Positions 35,215-44,193 of a DNA stretch of 50,194 bases are shown here, in pieces (position 1 is the stretch's first letter; each line of letters begins with the position of its first letter). The notes below the pieces were generated by a model. That model was not told where the DNA came from. It made no database searches and saw only the letters and a list, made by a program, of their open reading frames with translations. The position numbers and the translations under genes were made by a program. The stretch covers positions 1 to 50,194 of the forward strand of contig PMUK01000047.1 in assembly GCA_003166915.1 (NCBI GenBank). The letters are read 5' to 3'. Source of the stretch: Candidatus Cybelea palsarum. Lineage in GTDB: Bacteria; Vulcanimicrobiota; Vulcanimicrobiia; Vulcanimicrobiales; Vulcanimicrobiaceae.

Positions 35215-37047
35215 ATGTCGCAGGAGCTTCCGGCAAAAGCAACGCTGCCGAGGTTGATTCGCACGATGCTCTCAGAGCCGCGGGAAGAGGCGCTACTCGA
35301 ACGCGTTGCGGGGACGTGGACGCCGACATCGACCGCGCGTTTGCTCGAACGCGTTGAGAATGCGGCCTGCGCGATTCGCGATGCCGGCCTCGAGGCGGGC
35401 GATCGCGTGGCGTTGGTCGCCCACAACTGCATCGACTGGATCGTATGCGATTTTGCCACGATATTCGCCGGATGCGTTGTCGTTCCGATCTACCCAACGC
35501 AAGCGCTCGACCATACGGCCTATATCCTCGAGCACTCGGGCGCGCGATTGATCTTCGTCGATCGCCCGGAGACGCTCGAACGTCTACGCGAATCGAAAGC
35601 CGAGCTTGCACGCGCCGTCGTCTTGAATTCGACCGGCGAAGACGGCTTGCAATCGTTCGAAGCACGCGGGGCCGTGCTCCGCGCGTCCCACCCGGAGCTC
35701 CCGGAGGCCTATGTCGCGACGCTGCTGCCCGACGATCTGGCGGTCCTCATCTATACTTCCGGAACGACCGGGCCCCCCAAGGGCGTCATGCTCTCGCACG
35801 ACAATCTCGGTTTCGACGCGCAGGTCGCACTCGATTGCGGCTTCGAGGGCATCGAAGGCGGCCGTGACGTGCTCTCGGTGCTGCCGTATTCGCACATCTA
35901 CGAGCACACGCTCATCTACATCTATCTGCTGGCGAAGGTGCGTTACTTCATCTGTCACGACCCCAGCGAGCTTCTCCACGACCTCAAAGACGTGCGTCCG
36001 GTCGAGATGACGTCCGTTCCCCGCATCTTCGATCGCGTGCTCAGCGGCGTGAAAGGTCAGGCGCTAGCAGCCGGCGGGCTAAAACGACGGCTCGTTCCTT
36101 GGGCGCTCGAAGTCGGACGCGAGTATATGCGCACGACGATCCTGTCCATGTCAGCGCCAACGCCGTGGACGACGCTGCACTACGCCGTCGCCAAGGCCGT
36201 CGTCCTACGCAAAATTCCACTCGCGCTCGGCCTGGATCGCGTGAGGTTTCTCACCAGCGGAAGCGCTCCGCTTCATATCGATACCGCGATGACGTTCCTC
36301 GCGATGGGCATTCCGATCATGCAAGGCTACGGCCTCACGGAGACGTCGCCTGTCACGTCGGTGAGCCGGCTTTCCGCGAACGAGTACGGCGCGGTGGGAC
36401 GGCCGATAACGGGCGTTGACGTCGCAATCGCGCAGGATGGCGAAGTGCTCGTCCGCGGCCGCAACGTCATGCAAGGTTACTACCGCGACAGCGAGGCGAC
36501 GGCTGCCGCGGTTCGCGAGGGGTGGCTGCACACCGGCGACGTAGGAGAAATAGACGACGCGGGCTTCTTGCGTATCACCGATCGCAAAAACGAGATCTTC
36601 AAGACCGACACCGGCAAGTGGGTTTCGCCGGCTCGGATCGAAGCCAACATCAAGCGTTCGATCTATGTCGCGCAGGCGTTGGTGGTGGGCAGCGGGCGAC
36701 CCTACCCGATCGCGTTGATCTGCCCGAACTGGGCGCTGGTGCGAGTGGAGTTGCCGCAGCTACCTGCCGGAGCGACGCCCGAAGCGCTTGCTGCTCGCGA
36801 CGACGTGCGCGGCTTCTTGACTCGTGAAGTGCACGAGCAAACGCACGCGCTGGCCGGCTACGAACAAGTGCGCCGTATCATCGTCGTGCCGCGAGAGTTT
36901 AGCGTTGAAGGCGGCGAGCTCTCTCCTTCGATGAAAATCAAGCGGCGCGTTGTCGAAAAACGCTATGCAACCGAGATCGAGCAAGCATACGGTAACATGA
37001 CCACCCTAAACCAAACAGGCAGGAGCCCGGAACCATACCGAGCATAA
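35215..37047 (+). CDS. Long-chain fatty-acid-CoA ligase (AMP-forming)
   Basis: An ANL-superfamily enzyme of about 610 residues that activates long-chain fatty acids to acyl-CoA through an acyl-AMP. The P-loop motif YTSGTTGPPKGVMLSH lies near residues 181-196. Later motifs are GYGLTETSPV, WLHTGDVGEIDDAGFLRITD and KNEIFKTDTGKWVSP. The long FAA1-like form with SVPRIFDRV supports long-chain acyl substrates. ATG at 35215 starts MSQELPAKATLPRL; a TTG at 35194 in the same frame is possible. The upstream GAGGAG (35168-35173) is complementary to CTCCTC just before the ATG. The S10 peptidase gene follows 23 nt later. Confidence 0.93.
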   Translation: MSQELPAKATLPRLIRTMLSEPREEALLERVAGTWTPTSTARLLERVENAACAIRDAGLEAGDRVALVAHNCIDWIVCDFATIFAGCVVVPIYPTQALDHTAYILEHSGARLIFVDRPETLERLRESKAELARAVVLNSTGEDGLQSFEARGAVLRASHPELPEAYVATLLPDDLAVLIYTSGTTGPPKGVMLSHDNLGFDAQVALDCGFEGIEGGRDVLSVLPYSHIYEHTLIYIYLLAKVRYFICHDPSELLHDLKDVRPVEMTSVPRIFDRVLSGVKGQALAAGGLKRRLVPWALEVGREYMRTTILSMSAPTPWTTLHYAVAKAVVLRKIPLALGLDRVRFLTSGSAPLHIDTAMTFLAMGIPIMQGYGLTETSPVTSVSRLSANEYGAVGRPITGVDVAIAQDGEVLVRGRNVMQGYYRDSEATAAAVREGWLHTGDVGEIDDAGFLRITDRKNEIFKTDTGKWVSPARIEANIKRSIYVAQALVVGSGRPYPIALICPNWALVRVELPQLPAGATPEALAARDDVRGFLTREVHEQTHALAGYEQVRRIIVVPREFSVEGGELSPSMKIKRRVVEKRYATEIEQAYGNMTTLNQTGRSPEPYRA

Positions 37048-37070
37048 TCGGCGTGCACTGGAGGTTCCGA

Positions 37071-38588
37071 TTGCGCTTCAAATCATTACACGTACTCCCG
37101 ATCACCCTTGCGGCGCTCGTAATCGCTTTGCCGGCAGGCGCCGCGAAGCCGCGGATTCCCGTATTGACGCCCGATGCGGTCACCCATCATAGTCTCGTGC
37201 TCGCCGGCCGGACGTTGGCTTATACAGCGCGCGCCGGCACCATAACGCTGCGCAACGGCGACGACCAACCGACGGCCCGCGTCTTCTACACGGCCTACAC
37301 GCTCGACGGCGGGAATCCGTCGCGGCGCGCGGTAACCTTTCTCTACAACGGAGGGCCGGGAAGCTCGACGATCTGGCTGCGAATGGGCTCGTTCGGACCG
37401 GTTCGCGTGCAAACCGCAGACGGTCAGGTAACCGGACCACCGCCCTACCGCCTCCTCGACAACCAATATAGCCTGCTCGACCGAACCGATCTGGTCTTCA
37501 TCGACATGCCCGGGAGCGGGTTTGGGCGTATCATCGGTGCGGGAAAGCCCAGCGATTTTTGGGGGGTCGATAAGGACGTGGAGGCCTTCGGGCAGTTCAT
37601 CACGCGCTACATCACCCAGTTCAATCGCTGGAACTCGCCGCGCTTCTTGTTTGGCGAGTCGTACGGCACGACGCGCTCATCGGCGCTGGCGAAGTACCTG
37701 CAAGATCAAGGGATTGGACTCAACGGCATCGTGCTGCTGTCGTCGTTTCTGAACTCGAACATCGATTATAACGACGGCGCGCCAATTGGGGGCGGCGACT
37801 GGGCCTACATCCTCTATCTTCCCACGGAAGCTGCGACGGCCTGGTACCACCACGCGATTTCCGCGCCGTCGCTTCCGGCGCTGATCTCGGAAGTCGAAAA
37901 CTTCGCGTTGACCGAGTATCTCGACGCGCTGGCCCAAGGGGCCTCGTTGCCGCCGGACCGGTTCAACGACATCGTGGCCAAGCTTCATCGCTATACCGGC
38001 CTTTCCGAACAGTACATCCGCAACTCGAACCTGCGCATCCAGTACGATCGTTTCGAAAACGAGTTGCTTCGCGAATCGGGACGGACGGTCGGACGGTTGG
38101 ATTCGAGGTTTGAAACCTACGTGCTCGACCGGCCCGAAGTCTCGCCCGATTGGGACGCAACCGACGCGGCGATCGACTCGGCGTTTGTTTCCAGCGGAAA
38201 CTACTACTTGCGCCAAGTGCTCGATTACAAGCCGCCGGTGCTCTACCGCGCCGAGATCTACGACCTGATTTATGCCGACGGTCAAAGCTGGGATTTCAAG
38301 CATGGAAACGACGTTCAAATTCTCAACGTGGCGCCGGACCTGGCCGCGACCATGACGTACAATCCTCGCCTGAAGGTCTTCTCCGCGAACGGATACTTTG
38401 ATTTCGCGACACCGTTCTTTGCTACGGTGTATGTTCTCAATCATCTCTATCTCGCGCCGGCGCTTCGGCAGAATATAACCTACGGCTTTTACGAATCGGG
38501 GCATATGGTCTACCTCCATCCGGCGGCGCTCGCGCGCTTCCACGACGACTTAGAACGCTGGTACGCACGGGTGCTCGCAAATGTTTAA
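37071..38588 (+). CDS. Secreted S10-family serine carboxypeptidase (first of pair)
   Basis: A 505-residue peptidase with a signal peptide (LHVLPITLAALVIALPAGAA). Family S10 marks are FLYNGGPGSSTIWLRMGSFG (oxyanion hole), the nucleophile Ser197 in FGESYGT, the Asp in ANGYFDFATPF and the His in SGHMVYLHP. These enzymes remove C-terminal amino acids, usually at acid pH. I chose TTG at 37071, which is preceded at 6 nt by GGAGG; GTG at 37053 is the alternative and would overlap that site. Its end overlaps the next paralogue by 8 nt. It is likely secreted or periplasmic. Confidence 0.92.
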   Translation: MRFKSLHVLPITLAALVIALPAGAAKPRIPVLTPDAVTHHSLVLAGRTLAYTARAGTITLRNGDDQPTARVFYTAYTLDGGNPSRRAVTFLYNGGPGSSTIWLRMGSFGPVRVQTADGQVTGPPPYRLLDNQYSLLDRTDLVFIDMPGSGFGRIIGAGKPSDFWGVDKDVEAFGQFITRYITQFNRWNSPRFLFGESYGTTRSSALAKYLQDQGIGLNGIVLLSSFLNSNIDYNDGAPIGGGDWAYILYLPTEAATAWYHHAISAPSLPALISEVENFALTEYLDALAQGASLPPDRFNDIVAKLHRYTGLSEQYIRNSNLRIQYDRFENELLRESGRTVGRLDSRFETYVLDRPEVSPDWDATDAAIDSAFVSSGNYYLRQVLDYKPPVLYRAEIYDLIYADGQSWDFKHGNDVQILNVAPDLAATMTYNPRLKVFSANGYFDFATPFFATVYVLNHLYLAPALRQNITYGFYESGHMVYLHPAALARFHDDLERWYARVLANV

Positions 38589-40077
38589 CGTCGCCATTCT
38601 GCTCGCGGCCACGCTCGTGGCTGCGGCGCCGGCCGCGCCGGCTGCCCCGCCTCCCGGCGCGGATGCGGTAACTCAACATACGCTGACGCTCGGCGGCAAA
38701 GTCTATCCCTACACGGCGCGTGCGGCCACGATCACACTGGAGAACGAGAAGGGCCAGCCCGCGGGCCAGATGTTCTACACGGCGTTTACGCTCGACGGCG
38801 CCAGTCCGCGCACTCGGCCCGTCACGTTCTTTTACAACGGCGGTCCGGGAAGCTCGACGATTTGGCTGCGGATGGGCTCGTTCGCGCCGATGCGGGTGCA
38901 GGTTGGCGACGGCGTGTCCACCCCAAGCGCACCCTTCGACCTCGCGGATAACCCCTACTCGCTGCTCGATCGAAGCGATTTGGTTTTCGTCGACGCGATG
39001 GGAACCGGCTTCAGCCGAATCTCGGGGGCGGGAACGCCGAAGGACTTTTACGGCGTCGATGCCGACGTTCACGCCTTCGGACAGTTCATTTCGCGGTACA
39101 TTACGATGTACGGCCGCTGGAACTCGCCGAAGTTTCTCTTTGGCGAATCGTACGGCACGCCGCGCTCGGCAATGCTCGTGAACTATCTGCAGCAGCAAGG
39201 CATCGGCGTCAACGGAGTCGTCCTGCTTTCGTCGATTCTCGACTTCGGGCTGGATTGGGATATCAACTTTACGCCGACCGCGATCGGCGGCAGCGATTGG
39301 GCCTTTCCGTTCTACCTGCCCACCGAGGCGGCGACGGCCTGGTATCATCACGTGCTTCCCGGTCCGTCCACGACGCTCGAGGATCTGATACCGCGCGTCG
39401 AGGCGTTCGCGACGGGCGAGTATCTCAACGCCCTCGCCCAGGGCGCGAATCTTTCGCCCGGCACGTATAACGACGTCGTGGCTAAGCTGCACCAATACAC
39501 GGGCTTATCGGAAAGATATATTCGTGACTCGAATCTGCGTATTCCATACTGGCGCTACTCGACCGAGCTCTTCCGCGACAGCGGCGTGATGCTCGGCCGG
39601 TACGACGCCCGTTACACGTCGTACAATCTGGATCGGATCCAAGACCGGGGCGACTTCGATCCCGTTGACTCGGCGATCGACGCGGCCTTTGTCGCGACCG
39701 GAAACGTCTACATGCGCCAAATCCTCGGGTTTCACACGTCACTCATCTACCAGCCCGTGGTCAACGTCTTCCGTCAATGGGATTGGAAGCACAACGGCGC
39801 CCTTCCAACCAACACCGCGCAGGATCTCGCGAACGCGATGGCATTCAATCCGAATCTGCGAGTCTTTTCAGCCAACGGCTATTACGATTTTGCCACCCCG
39901 TTCTGGGCAACCGTCTACTCGCTCAACCACATGAACCTGCCGTCGCAGCTGCAAAGCAACATCAGCTATGGCTTCTACCAATCGGGGCACATGGTCTATC
40001 TCCACACGCCCGCATTGGCGCAGTTTCACGACGATCTCGAGCACTGGTACGCGCAGACGCTCGGCGCGGGCCGGTAG
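38581..40077 (+). CDS. Secreted S10-family serine carboxypeptidase (second of pair)
   Basis: A 498-residue paralogue of the preceding gene, with signal peptide MFNVAILLAATLVAAAPAAP. Catalytic motifs are all present: FFYNGGPGSSTIWLRMGSFA, nucleophile Ser190 in FGESYGT, Asp in ANGYYDFATPF and His in SGHMVYLHTP. The two proteins share long stretches (YHH, NDVVAKLHQYTGLSE), so they arose by tandem duplication and later diverged. The ATG overlaps the first gene's end by 8 nt, so they are co-translated. Probable role is peptide scavenging outside the cytoplasm. Confidence 0.93.
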   Translation: MFNVAILLAATLVAAAPAAPAAPPPGADAVTQHTLTLGGKVYPYTARAATITLENEKGQPAGQMFYTAFTLDGASPRTRPVTFFYNGGPGSSTIWLRMGSFAPMRVQVGDGVSTPSAPFDLADNPYSLLDRSDLVFVDAMGTGFSRISGAGTPKDFYGVDADVHAFGQFISRYITMYGRWNSPKFLFGESYGTPRSAMLVNYLQQQGIGVNGVVLLSSILDFGLDWDINFTPTAIGGSDWAFPFYLPTEAATAWYHHVLPGPSTTLEDLIPRVEAFATGEYLNALAQGANLSPGTYNDVVAKLHQYTGLSERYIRDSNLRIPYWRYSTELFRDSGVMLGRYDARYTSYNLDRIQDRGDFDPVDSAIDAAFVATGNVYMRQILGFHTSLIYQPVVNVFRQWDWKHNGALPTNTAQDLANAMAFNPNLRVFSANGYYDFATPFWATVYSLNHMNLPSQLQSNISYGFYQSGHMVYLHTPALAQFHDDLEHWYAQTLGAGR

Positions 40078-40089
40078 GCGGCTAGGCTC

Positions 40090-43080
40090 TTACTTCGCGA
40101 CCGATTCGAGGCGAGCTAACGTGCGCCGATAGATCGCCGCGAGTTTCGCATAGCCAAGATACATATCGGGCGTGGGCGCGGCATCGGCGCTTTCGACGGC
40201 GCTCTCCAGATAGTCCAGTGCGTTTTCCAGGAACAAGAAGCTCGCAAAATCGTGCGAATAGACTCCCTCGGAGTCGTCGGGATTTGCCGCCGGAGGCTCG
40301 CCGGCGATCGGTGCGAGCAGCGCTGCCGCACGCCCCTTGGCAAGCTCCCGAGCCTTGGAGCGAGAAGCGGCGACCTCCGCGCGTAAGCTTGTCACACGTC
40401 GTGCTAACTCGTACTGCGCGCGCAGATCCGCATCGGTCGCAGCGATGCGAGGATCGCGCCGCACGCGCACCATCTGAGTGAAGTCTCTGCCGTCGACGTT
40501 CAGCCGTACGACATAGTCTCCCGGCGGCACCAGCGGTCCATCCTCGCTATCGCGATGGAAGTCCCAAATGAAACGATGGGCGCCCTCACTTGCGGCCGGT
40601 ACCGGCTGCTCGTCGATCCAGTGCGTCGTGTAGTCGACCGATTTTGGATCGACGGTCTTTGGATGTTCGGCGCTCGACCAGCGGCGCACGATGCTGCGGT
40701 CGCTCGCGAGCACGTCGATGACGACCGGCGTATGCGCCGCAGCGGGCAGATAGTAATCGATGTAAACGCCCGGCGTCGGGGTATCCGCCTGCGCCTCGTC
40801 CAGGGGCAGCGGCGTTCCCTCTTGATTGCCGGGCCGCACGCGATACGCCAAGGCCGGGCTGAAGAGATACGTTGCGTGCGCCGCGACGGCTGCGGCCATC
40901 TGACGCAACGGCGCGATATCGTCCATCACCCAGAACGAGCGGCCGTGCGTTGCCAGGACCAGATCGTCGCCATGCACGGCGATGTCGCGAATCGAAGTGA
41001 CGGGAAGGTTGAGCTGCAACGGCTGCCATGCGGCGCCGTCGTCGAACGAAACGTAGACGCCGCGCTCCGTTCCGGCGTAGAGCAGACCGCGTCGCTTTGG
41101 ATCCTCGCGAACGGCGTTGACGAACGAGCCGTAGGGAATGCCGTTTGCGATTGCGGTCCAGGACGCCCCGCCGTCGCGCGTCCGGTAGATGTAGGGCGCA
41201 TAGTCATCGAGCCGGTGACGGTCGACGGCCGCGTAGGCCACTGCGCGATCGAAATGTGAGGCCTCGATGATTCCAACCTTGCTCCACGGCGTCAGAGCAG
41301 ACGGCGTCACGTTCTTCCAGTGAAGCTCTGACGAAGCTTGTCTCGAGCCGCTGGAAGGAGTCGTCACCCAAATGTAGCCGTCGTCCGTTCCGGCCCAAAT
41401 CAGATCCGCACGTAGCGGTGAAGGAGCGAGGGAATAGACCACGCCGTGGCGCGTAATCGCGTTATCGTCGGCGAGCGTCGCAGCATCGAGGTTCGACGGA
41501 ATCCCCTCATCTTTGCGAGAGAGATCGGGGCTGACTATCTTCCACGACTCGCCGCCGTCGTGCGAGCGAAAGACGTTTTGGTGGGCGAAGTAGAGCGCGG
41601 CGGGATCGGCGGCCGAGAATGCCAGCGGCAACGTCCACGTGTTGCGCCAGATCTGCCCGGGGTGGCTGATGGCCGGGTCGACGTTCTGCTCCCAGCCCGT
41701 CACTGGAATTTCTTTCGTCACCGTCGGTCCGCCTTGACCGCTTGAGTCGCCGTAGACGAGTCCGGGGTGGCGAGGATCGGGCGCGAGATTACCGTTCTCT
41801 CCACCGACGTCGAGGGGCCGAAAATCCTGTTGGGAGAGCGTGCCGTATTTGCTCGAGCTCGCTTGCATGTCGGCTCCCGAGTCTTGTTGGGCGCCGTAGG
41901 CGGAATAAGGAAACGCGTTGTCCGTAGCGACGTGATAAAACTGCGCCGTCGGCTGGTTGTACCACGAGCTCCACGTCTTCGCCTCGTTCATGCTAACGAT
42001 AACGCCTTGGTCGCTGCCGAGAATCATGCGTTTGGAATCTGTGGGATCGACCCACAGCGTGTGAAAGTCGTCGCCGGTCGGATCGCCGAGAATTGCGTCG
42101 AAGCTCTTGCCCCCGTTGCTCGAGCGATAAACGGACGTATCCATTACGTACACGACGTTGGGATCGTGAGGGTCGGCCGTAATACCGCTAAAGTACCAGC
42201 CCCGCTGCCAGATCCGCTGCTCGTTATCCTCGTGCGTCCAGGTTGCACCGGCGTCGTCGGAGCGATAGATTCCGCCCAAACCGGCGCTGCTGTCAACGTT
42301 TGCATAGACGCGGCGCGGCGCAGCCGTCGAGATGGACAATCCGATGCGCCCCACGTTCGCCGGAAGGCCCTGTGTCAATTTCGTCCAGCTCCGTCCGCCG
42401 TCGATTGTTTTATAAAGGCCGCCGCCGGGGCCGTTCGAAGGCGGATAGACGTTCCACGGCGGACGGCGGGTTTGCCACAGAGCTGCATACATGACGTTGG
42501 GATCGCCCGGCTCCATCGCGAGCGCGGTTGCGCCGGTGTCGGCGTTTTGATAGAGGATCTTGCTCCAACTCCGGCCGCCGTCGATCGTCTTAAAGACGCC
42601 GCGCTCGGCATTGCGACCGTATGCATGGCCGAGCGCGGCGACGTAAGCGATGTTGGGATCGCGCGGATCGACGACGATCGCACCGATTTGCTTGGTATCG
42701 GTTAGGCCGAGATGCGTCCAACTTCTGCCACCGTCGGTCGACTTATACATTCCATCGCCGTACGCGATGTCGGAGCGCATGTCGGCTTCACCCGAGCCGA
42801 CATAGATGATTTGCGAATTGCTTGGCGCTACCGCAATCGCGCCGATCGAGCCGATGTCTTGGCCGTCGAAAATCGGCCTCCAGGTTCGCCCGGCGTCGTC
42901 GCTCTCCCAAACGCCGCCGTCAACCGCTCCAAAGTAAAAGTGATTCGGTTCGCCGGGAACGCCGGTTACCGCAAGGGCGCGGCCGCCGCGAAACGGCCCG
43001 ATTAGCCGCCAGTGCAGGCTACCAAAATACGATGGGTTGACGAAAACCGCGGCAAGAACCAATGACAGCAAGCGCACCAT
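40090..43080 (-). CDS. Secreted VPS10/sortilin-type BNR (Asp-box) repeat protein
   Basis: A 996-residue protein with N-terminal signal peptide (MVRLLSLVLAAVFVNPSYF) and at least eight Asp-box repeats of the S/T-x-D-G-G-x-S-W type (SDDAGRTW, STDGGRSW, TIDGGRSW twice, SDDAGATW, SHDGGESW, TRDGGASW, SFDDGAAW) in a beta-propeller. An Ig-like and coiled C-terminal part follows. Such proteins are often annotated as glycosyl hydrolases or sortilins without proof of activity; I see no reason to assign sialidase function. It lies head-to-tail after the TPM-domain gene (6 nt gap) and converges on the second peptidase gene. Confidence 0.88.
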   Translation of the reverse strand: MVRLLSLVLAAVFVNPSYFGSLHWRLIGPFRGGRALAVTGVPGEPNHFYFGAVDGGVWESDDAGRTWRPIFDGQDIGSIGAIAVAPSNSQIIYVGSGEADMRSDIAYGDGMYKSTDGGRSWTHLGLTDTKQIGAIVVDPRDPNIAYVAALGHAYGRNAERGVFKTIDGGRSWSKILYQNADTGATALAMEPGDPNVMYAALWQTRRPPWNVYPPSNGPGGGLYKTIDGGRSWTKLTQGLPANVGRIGLSISTAAPRRVYANVDSSAGLGGIYRSDDAGATWTHEDNEQRIWQRGWYFSGITADPHDPNVVYVMDTSVYRSSNGGKSFDAILGDPTGDDFHTLWVDPTDSKRMILGSDQGVIVSMNEAKTWSSWYNQPTAQFYHVATDNAFPYSAYGAQQDSGADMQASSSKYGTLSQQDFRPLDVGGENGNLAPDPRHPGLVYGDSSGQGGPTVTKEIPVTGWEQNVDPAISHPGQIWRNTWTLPLAFSAADPAALYFAHQNVFRSHDGGESWKIVSPDLSRKDEGIPSNLDAATLADDNAITRHGVVYSLAPSPLRADLIWAGTDDGYIWVTTPSSGSRQASSELHWKNVTPSALTPWSKVGIIEASHFDRAVAYAAVDRHRLDDYAPYIYRTRDGGASWTAIANGIPYGSFVNAVREDPKRRGLLYAGTERGVYVSFDDGAAWQPLQLNLPVTSIRDIAVHGDDLVLATHGRSFWVMDDIAPLRQMAAAVAAHATYLFSPALAYRVRPGNQEGTPLPLDEAQADTPTPGVYIDYYLPAAAHTPVVIDVLASDRSIVRRWSSAEHPKTVDPKSVDYTTHWIDEQPVPAASEGAHRFIWDFHRDSEDGPLVPPGDYVVRLNVDGRDFTQMVRVRRDPRIAATDADLRAQYELARRVTSLRAEVAASRSKARELAKGRAAALLAPIAGEPPAANPDDSEGVYSHDFASFLFLENALDYLESAVESADAAPTPDMYLGYAKLAAIYRRTLARLESVAK

Positions 43081-43086
43081 AGACGC

Positions 43087-44112
43087 CTACCATCCGCCAC
43101 CGCTGTCGCTACCTCCCCCGCCGAAATCGCCTCCGCCGCCCGAATCGCCGAACCCGCCGCCACTCCAGTCGCCGCTGCTCGCGGCGCCGACGTCGGCCTG
43201 TCCTGCGTCACTCTGCCAACCGCCGGAGTCAGCAGCGCCCCAGCTTCCGCCGGCATCGGGCGCGATCTGACCCGCCTCCGTCGGCGCGATCCCGCCGCCT
43301 CCACCCCGGAAAAGCTCGTTGCCGAGCCACGCACCGCCCAAGCCCCCGAGCAGACCACTCCAGAAGCTGCCACCGCCGCCAAAACCGCCATAGCCATACC
43401 CAGGCCCAGGACCGTACCCAGCACCAGGCGCGGCTCCCGGTGGCGCGGCTCCCGGCGGCGCCGCTCCGCCGCCGCCGTAATAACGCGAGGCGGCGGTAGC
43501 GCGCATGATCGATCGAAAAATCAAAAAGCCGGCAACGGCGATGATGACCCACCAGAACATTGGAACGTGCCCTCCTCGCGACGCTGGAAGTGGTCCTTGG
43601 GACGGGGCGCTCGCCAGAGCCGATGCGGGCTGACGAATACCACCGGCATGGGCGCGATAGATGCCCAGCAGTGCGCCGACCGCGCCGGTGATCCCCGCAT
43701 CGTAGTTCGCGCTGCGAAACTGCTCTTCCATGGCCAACCGAATCTCGCGCACCACGCTGGGCGCAAACCAGCCGGCCTGGCCTCCGGCGCGATCCGGCAA
43801 GATGATGTCGCGTCGATCGTCGCGCACGACGAAGATCAAAACGCCGTTAATTGCCTGCCGTGAAAACGCGCCCTGCGCCGCACTTTGCAGACTCGCGCCA
43901 CCGAGCGACGGGGTGGTGATAACGACGATCACCTTACCGGTTGCAGCGTTAAAGTTTGCGATTCGCTCGTTGAGCTGCGCGACCGTTCCCGCGGAGAACA
44001 TGCCGGCTTGGTCTTGCACGAAATCGGTCGCCGCAGCCGGCAGCACGGCCGTTAGTACGAATGCCACGGTAGCGGCTACAACGATGCCGAGGCGGCCGGA
44101 GGGAAATTTCAT
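43087..44112 (-). CDS. TPM-domain membrane protein with Gly-rich tail
   Basis: A 341-residue protein: signal or anchor segment (IVVAATVAFVLTAVLPAAA), then a TPM (TLP18.3/Psb32/MOLO-1) domain starting DFVQDQAGMFSAGTVAQLNE and containing VIVVITTPSLGG and GVLIFVVRDDRRDIILP, then a membrane helix (MFWWVIIAVAGFLIFRSIM) and a long Gly/Ser/Pro-rich tail ending in GGG repeats. The tail resembles YgcG-type proteins that end in Gly-rich tracts. TPM proteins are tied to photosystem repair or membrane-associated phosphatase activity in some organisms; the role here is unknown. I chose ATG at 44112; the upstream reading is Arg-rich. Confidence 0.88.
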   Translation of the reverse strand: MKFPSGRLGIVVAATVAFVLTAVLPAAATDFVQDQAGMFSAGTVAQLNERIANFNAATGKVIVVITTPSLGGASLQSAAQGAFSRQAINGVLIFVVRDDRRDIILPDRAGGQAGWFAPSVVREIRLAMEEQFRSANYDAGITGAVGALLGIYRAHAGGIRQPASALASAPSQGPLPASRGGHVPMFWWVIIAVAGFLIFRSIMRATAASRYYGGGGAAPPGAAPPGAAPGAGYGPGPGYGYGGFGGGGSFWSGLLGGLGGAWLGNELFRGGGGGIAPTEAGQIAPDAGGSWGAADSGGWQSDAGQADVGAASSGDWSGGGFGDSGGGGDFGGGGSDSGGGW

Positions 44113-44193
44113 GACCGGTCCTACCCGCGCTCGAACGGCGAAGTTTCGTAGCCGTGGGGGAACTCGCGACCCCGTCGCCGAGCATCGCATTCT

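Noticed and set aside
40090-43080. A true glycosyl hydrolase or sialidase
   Set aside because: Only Asp-box repeats support that label; catalytic residues of sialidases were not seen.
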